Shown here piece after piece: positions 43,307 to 52,252 of a stretch of DNA of 64,000 nucleotides; position 1 is the stretch's first letter; every line of letters begins with the position of its first letter. The position numbers and the translations under genes were made by a program. The notes beneath the pieces are model-generated. The model had not been told where the DNA came from. It did no database searches and saw nothing but the letters and a program-made list of their open reading frames with translations. Origin of the DNA: Planococcus halotolerans (GTDB taxonomy: Bacteria > Bacillota > Bacilli > Bacillales_A > Planococcaceae); NCBI RefSeq assembly GCF_003289955.1, contig NZ_QLZR01000006.1, positions 62,001 to 126,000 on the forward strand, in the 5' to 3' direction.

Positions 43307-43495
43307 CCAGGTTCCTCCTGAGGACGTAAGCATTTGGATTGAACCGTTCCAGAAATTCCATGATTCGATGCATTACATTAGCCATCTTACAATAATCAAA
43401 GCAAAAAGCAACAAAAGAAAGCGGTAATTTTCAAAAAATCTGTCTTTTATTGCAGATAAGCTATGGGCGTTTTGAATAATATTGATTTCATGTAA

Positions 43496-43526
43496 AAAGC
43501 TGGAGAAATAAAAGCTTTTCCCCAGC
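43496..43526 (-). terminator. Terminator of the DUF2971 gene
   Basis: AGCTGG-GAA with TTTC-CCAGCT arms, then TTTTT on the minus strand. Confidence 0.78.
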
Positions 43527-43532
43527 TATTTT

Positions 43533-44483
43533 CTAATACCTTAAAGCTGCAATCGACTTGCTGACTTTTACTTTATCCAGATTATAACCCTTGCTTTTCA
43601 AATAATAGTCTACACCTTTTTTGGCCACATCAATATTGTTTTTCGGACCGATGGTAACGTGGCAAATCGGTAAAATATCCCCCAGCTCCACAGCGATAAA
43701 TGGAATGATGATTCCGTGCCGAGCGCGAAACTCCACATTCACTCGGCTTTCTTTCCCTATAACAGCAGCCAGCCGGTACTCTTCTTCACTTTTAAAAGCC
43801 GGATTTTTAAAAAATGTAGCGCAGGCTGCAAGCAGAATATTGAAATATTCTTCAAAGGCAATGTCATTCCCCTGCTTTTCCTGCCTATTGAACAGTTCAT
43901 AGGCATCCCGTAAAGACTCTCTCAAAAACTCCTCTTGTTCCTCTTCTTGGTAGAGAACGAATCCGTGAATGCCATTGATGGTTTTCAATATCTTTTCGCC
44001 TTTTCCGACAAGATCTTCCGCTTCAAATCCGATGTTGTACCCATCGCCTTGAGCGTAGTTATACCAAAGAGCCAGAGAATCTTTATTATGGGACAAGGAA
44101 AATACATAGACTTCCAGTCCATCTTCATCGATATCATTCAAGAATCCATTCATGCAGTCTTCAAATTTCCGAATATAATGATGCCAGGCTTCAGCACTGT
44201 CCACATCTTTCATATGGGACACGGACTTTTTCAGGACTTCCGAGAAATAAACCATTTCACTTGAGTCATTGAGAAAATCGGCTTTGCTCATCCAAATCTT
44301 CCGGCTCTCCACCATACCCATCAGGCTGGTGAGGCTGGTGTAATGGTAGAGAACCTCATTGGGACTGTTTTTATTCTGGATCCGCTTTGAAAAAGCAGTG
44401 GCAAATAGATGTTGAAGTTCAGCGGGCAACTTAGCAGTCGGCAACAATAGGAGACCCCCCTTTCCCTGAACGGAGAATGCCAT
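43533..44483 (-). CDS. DUF2971-like protein
   Basis: 316 aa, no membrane segment. VLYHYTSLTSLMGMVESRKI and KADFLNDSSEMVY, with SLSHNKDSLALWYNYA and EEEYRLAAVI further on, are the marks of DUF2971, a fold related to ADP-ribosyl-transferase-like domains and often seen in phage or defence contexts; its role is unknown. The start is uncertain: the ATG at 44483 has no site, whereas GGGGGG precedes a TTG pair near 44447. A truncated copy of the dispersed repeat lies just upstream. Confidence 0.75.
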   Translation of the reverse strand: MAFSVQGKGGLLLLPTAKLPAELQHLFATAFSKRIQNKNSPNEVLYHYTSLTSLMGMVESRKIWMSKADFLNDSSEMVYFSEVLKKSVSHMKDVDSAEAWHHYIRKFEDCMNGFLNDIDEDGLEVYVFSLSHNKDSLALWYNYAQGDGYNIGFEAEDLVGKGEKILKTINGIHGFVLYQEEEQEEFLRESLRDAYELFNRQEKQGNDIAFEEYFNILLAACATFFKNPAFKSEEEYRLAAVIGKESRVNVEFRARHGIIIPFIAVELGDILPICHVTIGPKNNIDVAKKGVDYYLKSKGYNLDKVKVSKSIAALRY

Positions 44484-44492
44484 GCGTTAACT

Positions 44493-44509
44493 GGCGCTTG
44501 CGCTTTTCT
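44493..44509 (-). repeat. Truncated dispersed repeat, fragment D
   Basis: The minus strand reads AGAAAAGCGCAAGCGCC, identical to the first 17 bases of copy C, then diverges. It lies 9 bases before the DUF2971 ATG. Confidence 0.55.
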
Positions 44510-44544
44510 ATATCTATTCCCCGTTCAAGAATCCGGAAACCGGA

Positions 44545-45243
44545 TCACGAAGATCCATTGGAAACTGTGTAAACTTCTTCAAAAGGCTGGACGATGACAA
44601 AACCGTCTCCCTGGAATTCCATCTGGATCGATTCGCCGCTGCCCCGGCCGATAAAGGTGCGGAAGCTGACATCTGTTCGGAATTCCGGTGTCAGGTTGCC
44701 CGACCATGCCACTGTTGCATTCGGGTCGGTGATTACTGGCTGCCCCGGTTTCACTAATAACGTCAGCGGCTCGTAATGCGAGGTAATGGCGACACGCCCT
44801 TTGCCTTTCAATGTAACGTTGAATAAACCGCCAGCCATCATGCCCGCGACTTTTCGCATTAATTTTATTTCCCACTCAATTCCCGGTTCGAAAGCGAGAA
44901 GATCATTGCCGTTTACCGTAATCGTTTCGTTGTTCAATTCGAAAATCGTGATTTTCTTGCCCTGATCCGCGAGATACAAGCGACCTTGCCCATTCGCTTT
45001 CATCAAGGAAGTGCCTTCCCCCGTCAGCGCTTTTTTGAACATCGTGCCGAGGCCATGCTCCATGACGCCTTCCCGCGCGAATTTAATCTGCCCCGTGTAG
45101 GAAATCATTGATCCGGTTTTCGCCCATACCAGCCCGTCGAGATTCACTTCCAGAATTCTTTCCGTCTCCAGCTCGAAATAATCGTTTTCACGTTCGTCCT
45201 GCCGCGTCTTTTCGATAAACTCCCTGATTGTGTAATTGCTCAT
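44545..45243 (-). CDS. AIM24-family protein
   Basis: 232 aa, all-beta. ILEVNLDGLVWAKTGSMISY, GTSLMKANGQGRLYLADQGK and a late GSGESIQMEFQGDGFVIVQP fit the AIM24/TIGR00266-related family (double beta-helix). In bacteria the role is unknown. GGAGGAA precedes the ATG. Confidence 0.85.
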   Translation of the reverse strand: MSNYTIREFIEKTRQDERENDYFELETERILEVNLDGLVWAKTGSMISYTGQIKFAREGVMEHGLGTMFKKALTGEGTSLMKANGQGRLYLADQGKKITIFELNNETITVNGNDLLAFEPGIEWEIKLMRKVAGMMAGGLFNVTLKGKGRVAITSHYEPLTLLVKPGQPVITDPNATVAWSGNLTPEFRTDVSFRTFIGRGSGESIQMEFQGDGFVIVQPFEEVYTVSNGSS

Positions 45244-45347
45244 TCCAATTCCTCCATTCTTTTTCTTACTATACGGTTAACAGATTACAGAAGTTTCATC
45301 GCGAATAAAACCGTTCCATCGATCCCGCAATGTTTTCGCTTTTCAAT

Positions 45348-45356
45348 TGATATAAT
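45348..45356 (+). promoter_or_regulatory. Extended -10 promoter upstream of lrgAB
   Basis: TGATATAAT, an extended -10 with consensus TATAAT at 45351-45356. No clear -35; 68 bases before the lrgA start. Confidence 0.5.
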
Positions 45357-45424
45357 GTAAAATAGCTTATTATGGAAAAAACACAGACTTTTAAGTACTG
45401 GGAAGAAAAGGGGGCGCACGCGCA

Positions 45425-45799
45425 ATGAAGTTTCTGGTATTTCTTCTTCAATTCATCTTCATATATGGCTTTTTCTTTCTCGGACAATTGCTGCGTGAGC
45501 TGTTCAGTATTCCTTTGCCCGGAAGCATTATCGGCTTCATGCTCATGTTCGCCGCTTTATCGCTAAAGCTTTTTCCGCTGCGCTTTGTGGAATCCACAGC
45601 CACTCTGCTGCTGTCTTTTTTACCCCTGTATTTTATCCCCGCCACTGTCGGCGTCATCGAATATATCGATGTCTTCGCCGGCAAAGGATTTTTCCTGATC
45701 GCCGTCGTTATCATCAGCACCTTGTTGACGATGGCTGCATCCGGATTGACCAGCCAATATCTTGGCCAACGGATTGAAGCAAGGAAGGAGCAGGAATGA
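45425..45799 (+). CDS. lrgA: CidA/LrgA holin-like protein
   Basis: 124 aa with four hydrophobic helices. The IPLPGSIIGFMLMFAALSLK segment and FLPLYFIPATVGVIEY are the LrgA/CidA signature. It works with LrgB at the membrane in murein hydrolase control or, as shown for related YwbH/YsbA pairs, pyruvate transport. The ribosome binding site (AGGGGGC) is 11 bases upstream. Its stop overlaps lrgB. Confidence 0.88.
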   Translation: MKFLVFLLQFIFIYGFFFLGQLLRELFSIPLPGSIIGFMLMFAALSLKLFPLRFVESTATLLLSFLPLYFIPATVGVIEYIDVFAGKGFFLIAVVIISTLLTMAASGLTSQYLGQRIEARKEQE

Positions 45800-46491
45800 T
45801 GGAGACTATATTGCTTGCACTATTTTTCATTGTATTCACATTTGCTGCTTATTTTTTGATGAACCTTCTATATATAAGATTCCATTATTCTTTTTTAATG
45901 CCTGCCTTGACAGCAACATTAATCATCGTACTTTTCTTATTGATGACGGACACCGCTTACGATACTTATATGATCGGCGGCCAGTGGATTGACAGCCTTC
46001 TGGGACCGGCCGTTGTCGCCCTGGCAATTCCATTATATAAACAACGGAAGCTTCTTCTCGATAATTTGGTGCCGGTTATCTCAGGCATCCTGGTCGGTGT
46101 GGTCATCGGCATGTCCACCGGGCTCGCTTTGGCAAAATTATTCGGCTTTTCACGGATCCTGCTCCTTTCCCTGCTGCCGAAATCCATTACAACTCCCGTA
46201 GCGATGGAAATTACAGAGCAATTGGGCGGCATCCCTTCCCTTGCGGCAGTGTTTGTCATGATTGCGGGATTTTCCGGCATTATCATCGGTCCAGCCTTCA
46301 TGAAGATGCTGCACATCGAGACTCCAATCGGCGTCGGCATAGGGTTCGGTGCTTCGGCTCATGGCATCGGCACTGCCAAAGCTTTGGAATATGGTGCACA
46401 GGAAGCATCCGTCAGTTCGGTCGCCATGTCTCTGAGCGCCGTGTTCGGGTCATTTCTTGCTCCCGTCTTTGTATGGATCTTCTACCTCTAG
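45796..46491 (+). CDS. lrgB: LrgB family membrane protein
   Basis: 231 aa with about 6 hydrophobic helices. LLPKSITTPVAMEITEQLGG and GFGASAHGIGTAKALEYG are the strongly conserved LrgB motifs. It overlaps lrgA by 4 bases (ATGA) behind AAGGAGCAGG, so the pair is coupled. A GntR regulator follows on the same strand. The neighbourhood does not settle whether the pair acts in cell lysis or carboxylate export. Confidence 0.92.
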   Translation: MMETILLALFFIVFTFAAYFLMNLLYIRFHYSFLMPALTATLIIVLFLLMTDTAYDTYMIGGQWIDSLLGPAVVALAIPLYKQRKLLLDNLVPVISGILVGVVIGMSTGLALAKLFGFSRILLLSLLPKSITTPVAMEITEQLGGIPSLAAVFVMIAGFSGIIIGPAFMKMLHIETPIGVGIGFGASAHGIGTAKALEYGAQEASVSSVAMSLSAVFGSFLAPVFVWIFYL

Positions 46492-46510
46492 TTTCAGAAA
46501 ACGCTGTTTA

Positions 46511-46528
46511 GCGATATACTGCATATTG
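46511..46528 (+). promoter_or_regulatory. Putative GntR operator upstream of gntR
   Basis: GCGATATACTGCATATTG, identical at 16 of 18 positions to the site before brnQ copy 2. A consensus TATAAT lies at 46556-46561, so the operator lies upstream of the promoter core. Confidence 0.55.
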
Positions 46529-46598
46529 AGTAATGTCAACTGTCCGCTATTGGGGTATAATGGATAATAATAATCGTTTCAGAGAGGATAGATTTATT

Positions 46599-47252
46599 AT
46601 GCCGGTTCCAACTAACCATTCAAAACCTGTCCGTATGAGCGCCAAAGAAAGTGCCTATTCCCAACTGGAACAATGGATCATTGACGGTACATTGCAGCCA
46701 GGTGAAAAGTTAACCGATATTGAATTGGCCCAAGCTCTCAATTTAAGCAGAACACCCATCCGCGAGGCGCTGCAACTGCTTGAAATGGTTGGTTTTGTGA
46801 AAATGTATCCTGGAAAAGCTACCACTGTCACCGAAGTCAATAAAGAAGACATCAAGCACTTACTGCCTCCACTTGCCGTTTTGCAGGCATTGGCTGGTGA
46901 ACTTGCTGTCCCGAATATTACCGAAGAGCAAATCGAGCGACTGGAAGAAGCGAACAAGCGCTTTGCCAAAGCAATTGAAGAAAAAAACAGTTTCAATGCG
47001 CTCAAAATAGACGAAGAGTTCCACCGGATTATTATCGAAGCCGCTCAGAACCCTTACATCACCATCATGCTCAGCCGCCTGCAGTCCCATGTCAGGAGAC
47101 AATTCTTCCACCATTCACTGGAACTGTCAGAAGCCTCACGCAACGAACATGATGAAATTATCCAGGCTTTCAAAGACAAAGATGTCGACCGCCTGTCTTC
47201 GCTGACAAAAAACAATTGGATTCGCTCCATCGAAGAACTGAATGCCAAATAA
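46599..47252 (+). CDS. GntR-family regulator (FCD/FadR subgroup)
   Basis: 217 aa. N-terminal winged helix (SAYSQLEQWIIDGTLQPGEK, then SRTPIREALQLLEMVGFV) and an all-helical FCD ligand-binding domain (about 85-210; NALKIDEEFHRIIIEAAQNP). Such regulators respond to carboxylates or amino-acid-derived ligands. The ATG at 46599 is chosen because a TATAAT -10 overlaps the alternative ATG at 46560. A shared motif upstream of this gene and of brnQ copy 2 suggests that it controls both. It shares a terminator with the convergent brnQ. Confidence 0.88.
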   Translation: MPVPTNHSKPVRMSAKESAYSQLEQWIIDGTLQPGEKLTDIELAQALNLSRTPIREALQLLEMVGFVKMYPGKATTVTEVNKEDIKHLLPPLAVLQALAGELAVPNITEEQIERLEEANKRFAKAIEEKNSFNALKIDEEFHRIIIEAAQNPYITIMLSRLQSHVRRQFFHHSLELSEASRNEHDEIIQAFKDKDVDRLSSLTKNNWIRSIEELNAK

Positions 47253-47268
47253 CAACATCCCAATCAAA

Positions 47269-47308
47269 AAAAGCTGTTCCGAAAGCATATGCTTTCGGAA
47301 CAGCTTTT
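47269..47308. terminator. Bidirectional terminator, 40-bp perfect palindrome
   Basis: 20-bp arms (47269-47288 and 47289-47308) between gntR and the convergent brnQ copy 2; A/T runs at both ends. Confidence 0.92.
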
Positions 47309-47322
47309 CTTATATTTTCTTT

Positions 47323-48687
47323 TTAATTTCTTACGGCTTCGACGCTTTCACTTTTTCTGCTCGAAGCGATTAGCCCGGTAACAACAATTGTTATGATAGC
47401 CGGCAATAACCAGCCCAGCCCTTCATTGTACAACGGCAGAACCGTCCCATAGAAATCAATGACTGTTTGAAGCCATGCCGGATTTTCTACCCCAAGTGTG
47501 CCAGTCAGTGTCTTGAATCCGTCAATCACTGCGATAAAGAACGTTACAGTAATTGTCGCGATATAGACAGCACGTGCGTGATTAAATAACGGCGATGTGA
47601 AAGCCAGAAGGATCAGCACAATTGCCAAAGGATACAGGAACATCAATACAGGAATTGAATACGTAATGATGTTGGAAAGACCTGCATTTGTAACAACGAG
47701 TGAAAAAACAGCGAAAATGACGACAAATAATTTATAACTGACTTTCGGTGCCAGCTTATGGAAAAATTCCGCGTTCGCAACAATAAGCCCTACTGCTGTA
47801 GTCAAACAAGCGAGTGAAATGATGACAGCAATCAGTAAAGCACTGAAAGTGCCGAAATAATGAGCGGATGCGCCACTTAATACCGGTCCGCCAGTGTCCA
47901 TCAGGCCAAGTGTACCTGTGCTCGTTGCGCCGAGAAGCGCGATTCCCGTATAGACGATAGCCAACAATGCCGCAGCTACAAGTCCGCTTTTCAGTGTAGC
48001 GGTCAGAACGCCTTTCGGTGAGTTGACACCCATTTTGCGGATAGCCGCGATGACGATGATTCCGAATACCAACGATGCCAGCGCGTCCATGGTGTTATAG
48101 CCTTCCAGGAAGCCGGTCATAAATGCATTATCGAGATAGCCTCCCTGCGGAGCTCCCGCTTCGCCCATCGGAGTGATGAACGCTGCAACCAAAAGCACTG
48201 CGAGCGTAACCAAAATGGCTGGTGACAGAAATTTACCGACACTGTCGACAATTTTAGATGGGTTCAATGAAATGAACATGGCAATGGCAAAAAAGATGAT
48301 TGAGAAAATAAGCAATATCGTTCCCATTGAACCATCACTGACAAAAGGTGCAATTCCGACTTCATAAGCGACAGCACCTGTTCTTGGAAGAGCGAAAAAC
48401 GGTCCGATCGTCAAGTAAAGCAAAGAAGTGAAGAGAATGCCGTAAAGCGGATGCACACGGCTTGAAAGGTCCTGAAGATCATTGCTTTTCGAATAGCCGA
48501 TAGCCAGAATTCCGAGAAGCGGCAAACCAACACCTGTTATTAAAAATCCGAGAATTGCAATGCCGACTTCCGTCCCTGCATATTGACCCAATTGTGCAGG
48601 GAATATCAGGTTTCCTGCTCCAAAAAACAAAGCAAACAACATCATTCCGACAATGGCATACGACTTAAACGATAATTTACTATCCAT
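47323..48687 (-). CDS. brnQ: Branched-chain amino acid carrier BrnQ, copy 2
   Basis: 454 aa with about 12 hydrophobic helices and the same signature stretches as copy 1 (LFALFFGAGNLIFPAQLGQY; GGPVLSGASAHYFGTF). The two copies are clearly recent paralogues, differing mostly at the ends and in scattered helix positions. GAGGAGG precedes the ATG. Two palindromes in the upstream region (48771-48804) include the motif shared with gntR, so this copy is probably regulated differently from copy 1. Confidence 0.93.
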   Translation of the reverse strand: MDSKLSFKSYAIVGMMLFALFFGAGNLIFPAQLGQYAGTEVGIAILGFLITGVGLPLLGILAIGYSKSNDLQDLSSRVHPLYGILFTSLLYLTIGPFFALPRTGAVAYEVGIAPFVSDGSMGTILLIFSIIFFAIAMFISLNPSKIVDSVGKFLSPAILVTLAVLLVAAFITPMGEAGAPQGGYLDNAFMTGFLEGYNTMDALASLVFGIIVIAAIRKMGVNSPKGVLTATLKSGLVAAALLAIVYTGIALLGATSTGTLGLMDTGGPVLSGASAHYFGTFSALLIAVIISLACLTTAVGLIVANAEFFHKLAPKVSYKLFVVIFAVFSLVVTNAGLSNIITYSIPVLMFLYPLAIVLILLAFTSPLFNHARAVYIATITVTFFIAVIDGFKTLTGTLGVENPAWLQTVIDFYGTVLPLYNEGLGWLLPAIITIVVTGLIASSRKSESVEAVRN

Positions 48688-48770
48688 TCTTTTTCCTCCT
48701 CGTTCTGTTTTCTATATATACTGCTATCGGTCCTTTATATATTTTCAATATAATTACCAGACCTAAAATA

Positions 48771-48804
48771 CATTATGCGATATATTGCATAATGTAATAT
48801 TACA
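48771..48804. promoter_or_regulatory. Operator-like palindromes upstream of brnQ copy 2
   Basis: Inverted repeat CATTATGC (48771-48778) and GCATAATG (48787-48794), overlapped by the perfect palindrome TGTAATATTACA (48793-48804). Bases 48777-48794 match the gntR upstream motif at 16 of 18 positions. Confidence 0.6.
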
Positions 48805-48925
48805 TCGTTTTATCGAAAAATCAACCGTTTTTGCCACAAATATTCTAAGAATCTGTCTATTCCGATGAAATAGGTACTAAGTAAGCATCTATGTGTAATT
48901 TTCTTGAAATAACAATAAATTAAAA

Positions 48926-48963
48926 AAGCTGAACAACAGGCGTTTATCCTGTCCTTCAGCTTT
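48926..48963 (-). terminator. Terminator of the SDR gene
   Basis: AAAGCTGAA/TTCAGCTTT arms with an inner ACAGG/CCTGT pair. Confidence 0.82.
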
Positions 48964-48980
48964 CCAATTTAAAGCACTGT

Positions 48981-49760
48981 TTATTGTTCCAATTGCGATG
49001 GATAAAGCGTCATGCCACCATCAACAAATAACGTAGCGCCAGTCACATAATCCGCTTCGGATGATGCGAGCCAGGCTGCCGCTGCTGCAATTTGTTCCGG
49101 TTCCCCGATTTTTTTCATCGGGATTTTCGCCAATGTCTTTTTCTTCGTCTCTTCATCTTGCTCATGAACCGGATTGGCCGGCGTATTGATGGTGCCTGGA
49201 CCGATGACATTAATCCGGATCCCCTGTTCTGCGTATTCCAGCGCCAGCGTTTCCGTCAGCATTTTAAGACCCGCTTTTGTTACACCGTAATGCGCATTTT
49301 CCACTTTCGGAATTGTTTGGTGAACGCTTGTTATATTGATGATGCTTCCTTTTACACCGTTTTCCGACATGTAATTGATCGCTTCACGGCTCGCTATAAA
49401 AGCACCAGTGAGGTTGACATCCAACACACGCTGCCAGTTCTCGAGTGTCAACTCTTCAGAAGGAGCACTTTCACTGAAACCGGCATTGTTGACCAAAACA
49501 TCCAGTGAACCGAATTCGTTTACCGCCGTTTCCATCAATGTCCGAATGCCTTCTTCCTTTGATACATCCGCTTGAACGGTTATGGCTTTTCCGCCATTCG
49601 CTTCAATTGCCGCCTTCGTATCTTCCGCACCGCTTGGATCCGTTAAATAGTCGACAACCACATTCATTCCTTCTTTTCCGAAACGCTCAGCAATTCCTTT
49701 GCCGATTCCTTTTGAAGATCCCGTGACAATTGCCGTTTTTTCTGCTAAATCTTGATACAT
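48981..49760 (-). CDS. SDR oxidoreductase, glucose 1-dehydrogenase-like
   Basis: 259 aa classical short-chain dehydrogenase. NAD(P) motif TGSSKGIGKGIA, NNAG, catalytic Ser in INITSVHQ, YxxxK as YGVTK, and a C-terminal VTGATLFVDGG. It resembles Bacillus Gdh-type enzymes, but the substrate is not certain. ATG 49760 follows AAGGAGTGG; ten in-frame codons before it are excluded. Confidence 0.88.
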   Translation of the reverse strand: MYQDLAEKTAIVTGSSKGIGKGIAERFGKEGMNVVVDYLTDPSGAEDTKAAIEANGGKAITVQADVSKEEGIRTLMETAVNEFGSLDVLVNNAGFSESAPSEELTLENWQRVLDVNLTGAFIASREAINYMSENGVKGSIINITSVHQTIPKVENAHYGVTKAGLKMLTETLALEYAEQGIRINVIGPGTINTPANPVHEQDEETKKKTLAKIPMKKIGEPEQIAAAAAWLASSEADYVTGATLFVDGGMTLYPSQLEQ

Positions 49761-49820
49761 ACGACCACTCCTTTTGATTGATGAACTCAAAGACAGGAGG
49801 CTGCAACTGATTCATTGTCC

Positions 49821-50477
49821 TTAATTGCCATAAATCATCAGCGATATCAATTTAGCAGCTGCCTGCCATCCGAACGATAATCCAAAACTGATCAGCGCTA
49901 AACCTGCAGCAATGGAGAACCACTTCATAAAGCGTTCTCCAGCAAACCCTCTGCCAAAATGGACAGATCCTGCTATAACAAGATCCCAAATCGCAATTCC
50001 GATAAAAATAGCGCTGCTGTAAAAGAGGATTTTGCCTCCACTTACTGACTGCAAAGTTGTAGCGAGCACTGAACCGTAAATACTGATCCAGAAAATAATA
50101 TTGAGAGGATTTGATATTGCGATTGCAAATCCCGCCAGATAAGCTTTAGCAAGCGAATCAGACCGTCTTTCTCTTCCCGAACCCAGTTCTATTTTGCGGA
50201 AAGCTTCCCTTATACTGCCGATTCCCAAATAAACCAGTACCACAAAACCGCAGAGCCAGATTGTTATTTGCGCAGCTGGCCCAGTCAGCAGGTTAGCGAC
50301 GCCAAAATAAATCAACAGCATTAACACCACGTCCGCTGACATTCCGCCCACGCCGACTAGCCATGCGTGCCAAAATCCGTTGAGCAGCCCTCTTTTGATC
50401 ATTTCAACCGTAATCGCGCCAACCGGAACGGAAAGAGAAAATCCAAGTAAAATATAACTCATTAGGTCACTGGCCAT
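49821..50477 (-). CDS. LysE/RhtB-family amino acid exporter
   Basis: 218 aa with 6 hydrophobic helices. LSVPVGAITVEMIKRGLLNG at the N-terminus and AISNPLNIIFWISIYG in the middle are the LysE/RhtB signature. It would export an amino acid or derivative. GGGAGG precedes the ATG. It lies 60 bases upstream of the SDR on the same strand, so the two may be read together. Confidence 0.88.
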   Translation of the reverse strand: MASDLMSYILLGFSLSVPVGAITVEMIKRGLLNGFWHAWLVGVGGMSADVVLMLLIYFGVANLLTGPAAQITIWLCGFVVLVYLGIGSIREAFRKIELGSGRERRSDSLAKAYLAGFAIAISNPLNIIFWISIYGSVLATTLQSVSGGKILFYSSAIFIGIAIWDLVIAGSVHFGRGFAGERFMKWFSIAAGLALISFGLSFGWQAAAKLISLMIYGN

Positions 50478-50593
50478 AGGGAACCTCCCTCATCAACCGG
50501 CTTCTGATGTTGCTACCTACATACCCGTTTCCGCCGGTCAATATCACAAAATGTGCCAGTTTTTCTTATTACTTTTCATTGGTTTAATACCTG

Positions 50594-50640
50594 ACAAAAA
50601 AACCCTGTTATGCAACGAAAATCCGTTCCATAACAAGGTT
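50594..50640 (-). terminator. Terminator of the tetR-ABC operon
   Basis: AACC-TGTTATG/CATAACA-GGTT stem, 16-base loop, TTTTTTT on the minus strand. Confidence 0.8.
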
Positions 50641-50647
50641 CAAAAAC

Positions 50648-52252
50648 TTATTTGCCGATATCTCTTTTATTGTATCCGACGAATCCAATTACAATCAGCA
50701 GGATCGCGACTGCTGTCAGTACTGTCGCCTGCAGCCAATCGAATTGTTCCAGCGGGATAGCTGAGACATAGCCGAAAGGCGTTGTTTTCTCCCCCCATTC
50801 CGGCAATTGAAATAAACTGCCGAGATAAATGACAAAGAAAGAAAAACTGAGATACAGCCAGATAAAGCCGGTTAATCTTGGCAGCCAGCCAATCAGCAGC
50901 ACCGTCACACCAATCATTGCCCATACTGCCGGCAAATAGGCGAGTGCCGCCTGGTAAGCCATACCTACATCAAATCCTTCATCCATTACAGCGTCCGCCA
51001 CTGTTCCGAGACCGAGACCGGCCAGCGAAATCATCACAAAACTGGCAATCAGAGAAATCAGCAAATAACTGCCGAGCAGGCGATTTCTTGAAACCGCTCG
51101 GCCCAAAACATGCTCGATACGGTCGTTCTTCTCTTCGCCTCTTACCTTCAATATGGCCATAAGCACCGGTATTGTGGCTATGATGGTCATCACTGCCATC
51201 AATGTCGGAACAAATTGTTCAACGAGCGAAAACCCTTCCATCGGTACAAGCAGATCCTGCATGAGGTCGACATCTGCAAAGAAGGATTCCATATCGCCCA
51301 TTACCGATCCATAGGAAGCACCCAGCACATACATCGAGATTGCCCACGCAATAAATCCTGTCCGCTGCAGCCGGAATGCAAGCCCAAAGGGACTCAACAA
51401 TAGGGGAGAAGCATGGATTTTCCCAGCTCTCGCCGGCAGAAAACCGGCGCCAAGATCCCGGATCGAATTCAAGTACATCGCCAATCCGCCGAGTATGATG
51501 GCAGCACCCACCGTCATCAATACAGGCCACCAAATATTATTGACGTAAACTTCCGAACGGACGATCCACCCGAGCGGCGACAGCCAAGCGACGGCTTCAC
51601 TCCCCACATCGCCGATTGCCCGCACAATATAGGCCAGCAACAGAAGACCAATGGATAAGCCCATAGCACTTCTTGCATTATGCGAAAGTTGGGCGCAAAC
51701 AGCCGTAAGTGAAGCAAAAATCATCCCGGTTGCCCCAAGCGCAGCTCCATAAAGAAGCGAGCCTTCCAGCTCCATGCTTTCGATATTTAGGGCATAAAGA
51801 CCGACGCCGGTAAGAATCGCCAGCACGATATTCACCAAAAACAGCACCAGTAACGTGGCAGCTACATTGGACAGCCGCCCGACCGGCAAAGACCTCACCA
51901 TTTCGATGCGCCCTTCTTCTTCATCTGTGCGGGTGTGGCGAATCACCAGTAAAACACTCATCAACCCGACGACCACCGCGGTCATCAGAAGCATCTGATG
52001 CGCCATCATTGCCCCGCTTGTATAATTGGCGAGCCCGTATCCCGGGCCGACCATCGCCGTCATCGCAGGATTTTCCATTGTCGATGCTATAGCTTGCCGT
52101 TCCTGCGCATTTTCATATAGCCGAATAAATGCCACCGCTGTAGCCACTGTCGCAAAGACAAAGCTCAGGATCCATATCGGAATCCGAATTCGGTCGCGGC
52201 GCAGGATAAAACGGCTCAAGCTGCCGGTCCCACTGAATAACTGATTGGTCAT
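50648..52252 (-). CDS. ABC exporter permease, two-half ABC-2 type
   Basis: 534 aa with about 12 hydrophobic helices arranged as two halves with similar layout (RTDEEEGRIEMVRSLPVGRL in the first, RGEEKNDRIEHVLGRAVSRN in the second). Such tandem permeases occur in tetronasin- and polyketide-type antibiotic exporters. It starts in the TAATG overlap with the ATPase stop, behind AGGAGGCG. It is the third gene of a tetR-ATPase-permease operon; the substrate is unknown. Confidence 0.85.
   Translation of the reverse strand: MTNQLFSGTGSLSRFILRRDRIRIPIWILSFVFATVATAVAFIRLYENAQERQAIASTMENPAMTAMVGPGYGLANYTSGAMMAHQMLLMTAVVVGLMSVLLVIRHTRTDEEEGRIEMVRSLPVGRLSNVAATLLVLFLVNIVLAILTGVGLYALNIESMELEGSLLYGAALGATGMIFASLTAVCAQLSHNARSAMGLSIGLLLLAYIVRAIGDVGSEAVAWLSPLGWIVRSEVYVNNIWWPVLMTVGAAIILGGLAMYLNSIRDLGAGFLPARAGKIHASPLLLSPFGLAFRLQRTGFIAWAISMYVLGASYGSVMGDMESFFADVDLMQDLLVPMEGFSLVEQFVPTLMAVMTIIATIPVLMAILKVRGEEKNDRIEHVLGRAVSRNRLLGSYLLISLIASFVMISLAGLGLGTVADAVMDEGFDVGMAYQAALAYLPAVWAMIGVTVLLIGWLPRLTGFIWLYLSFSFFVIYLGSLFQLPEWGEKTTPFGYVSAIPLEQFDWLQATVLTAVAILLIVIGFVGYNKRDIGK

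Noticed and set aside
43307..43532. T-box or leader regulation of brnQ copy 1
   Set aside because: No T-box sequence, specifier stem or terminator-antiterminator pair could be found; only AT-rich sequence.
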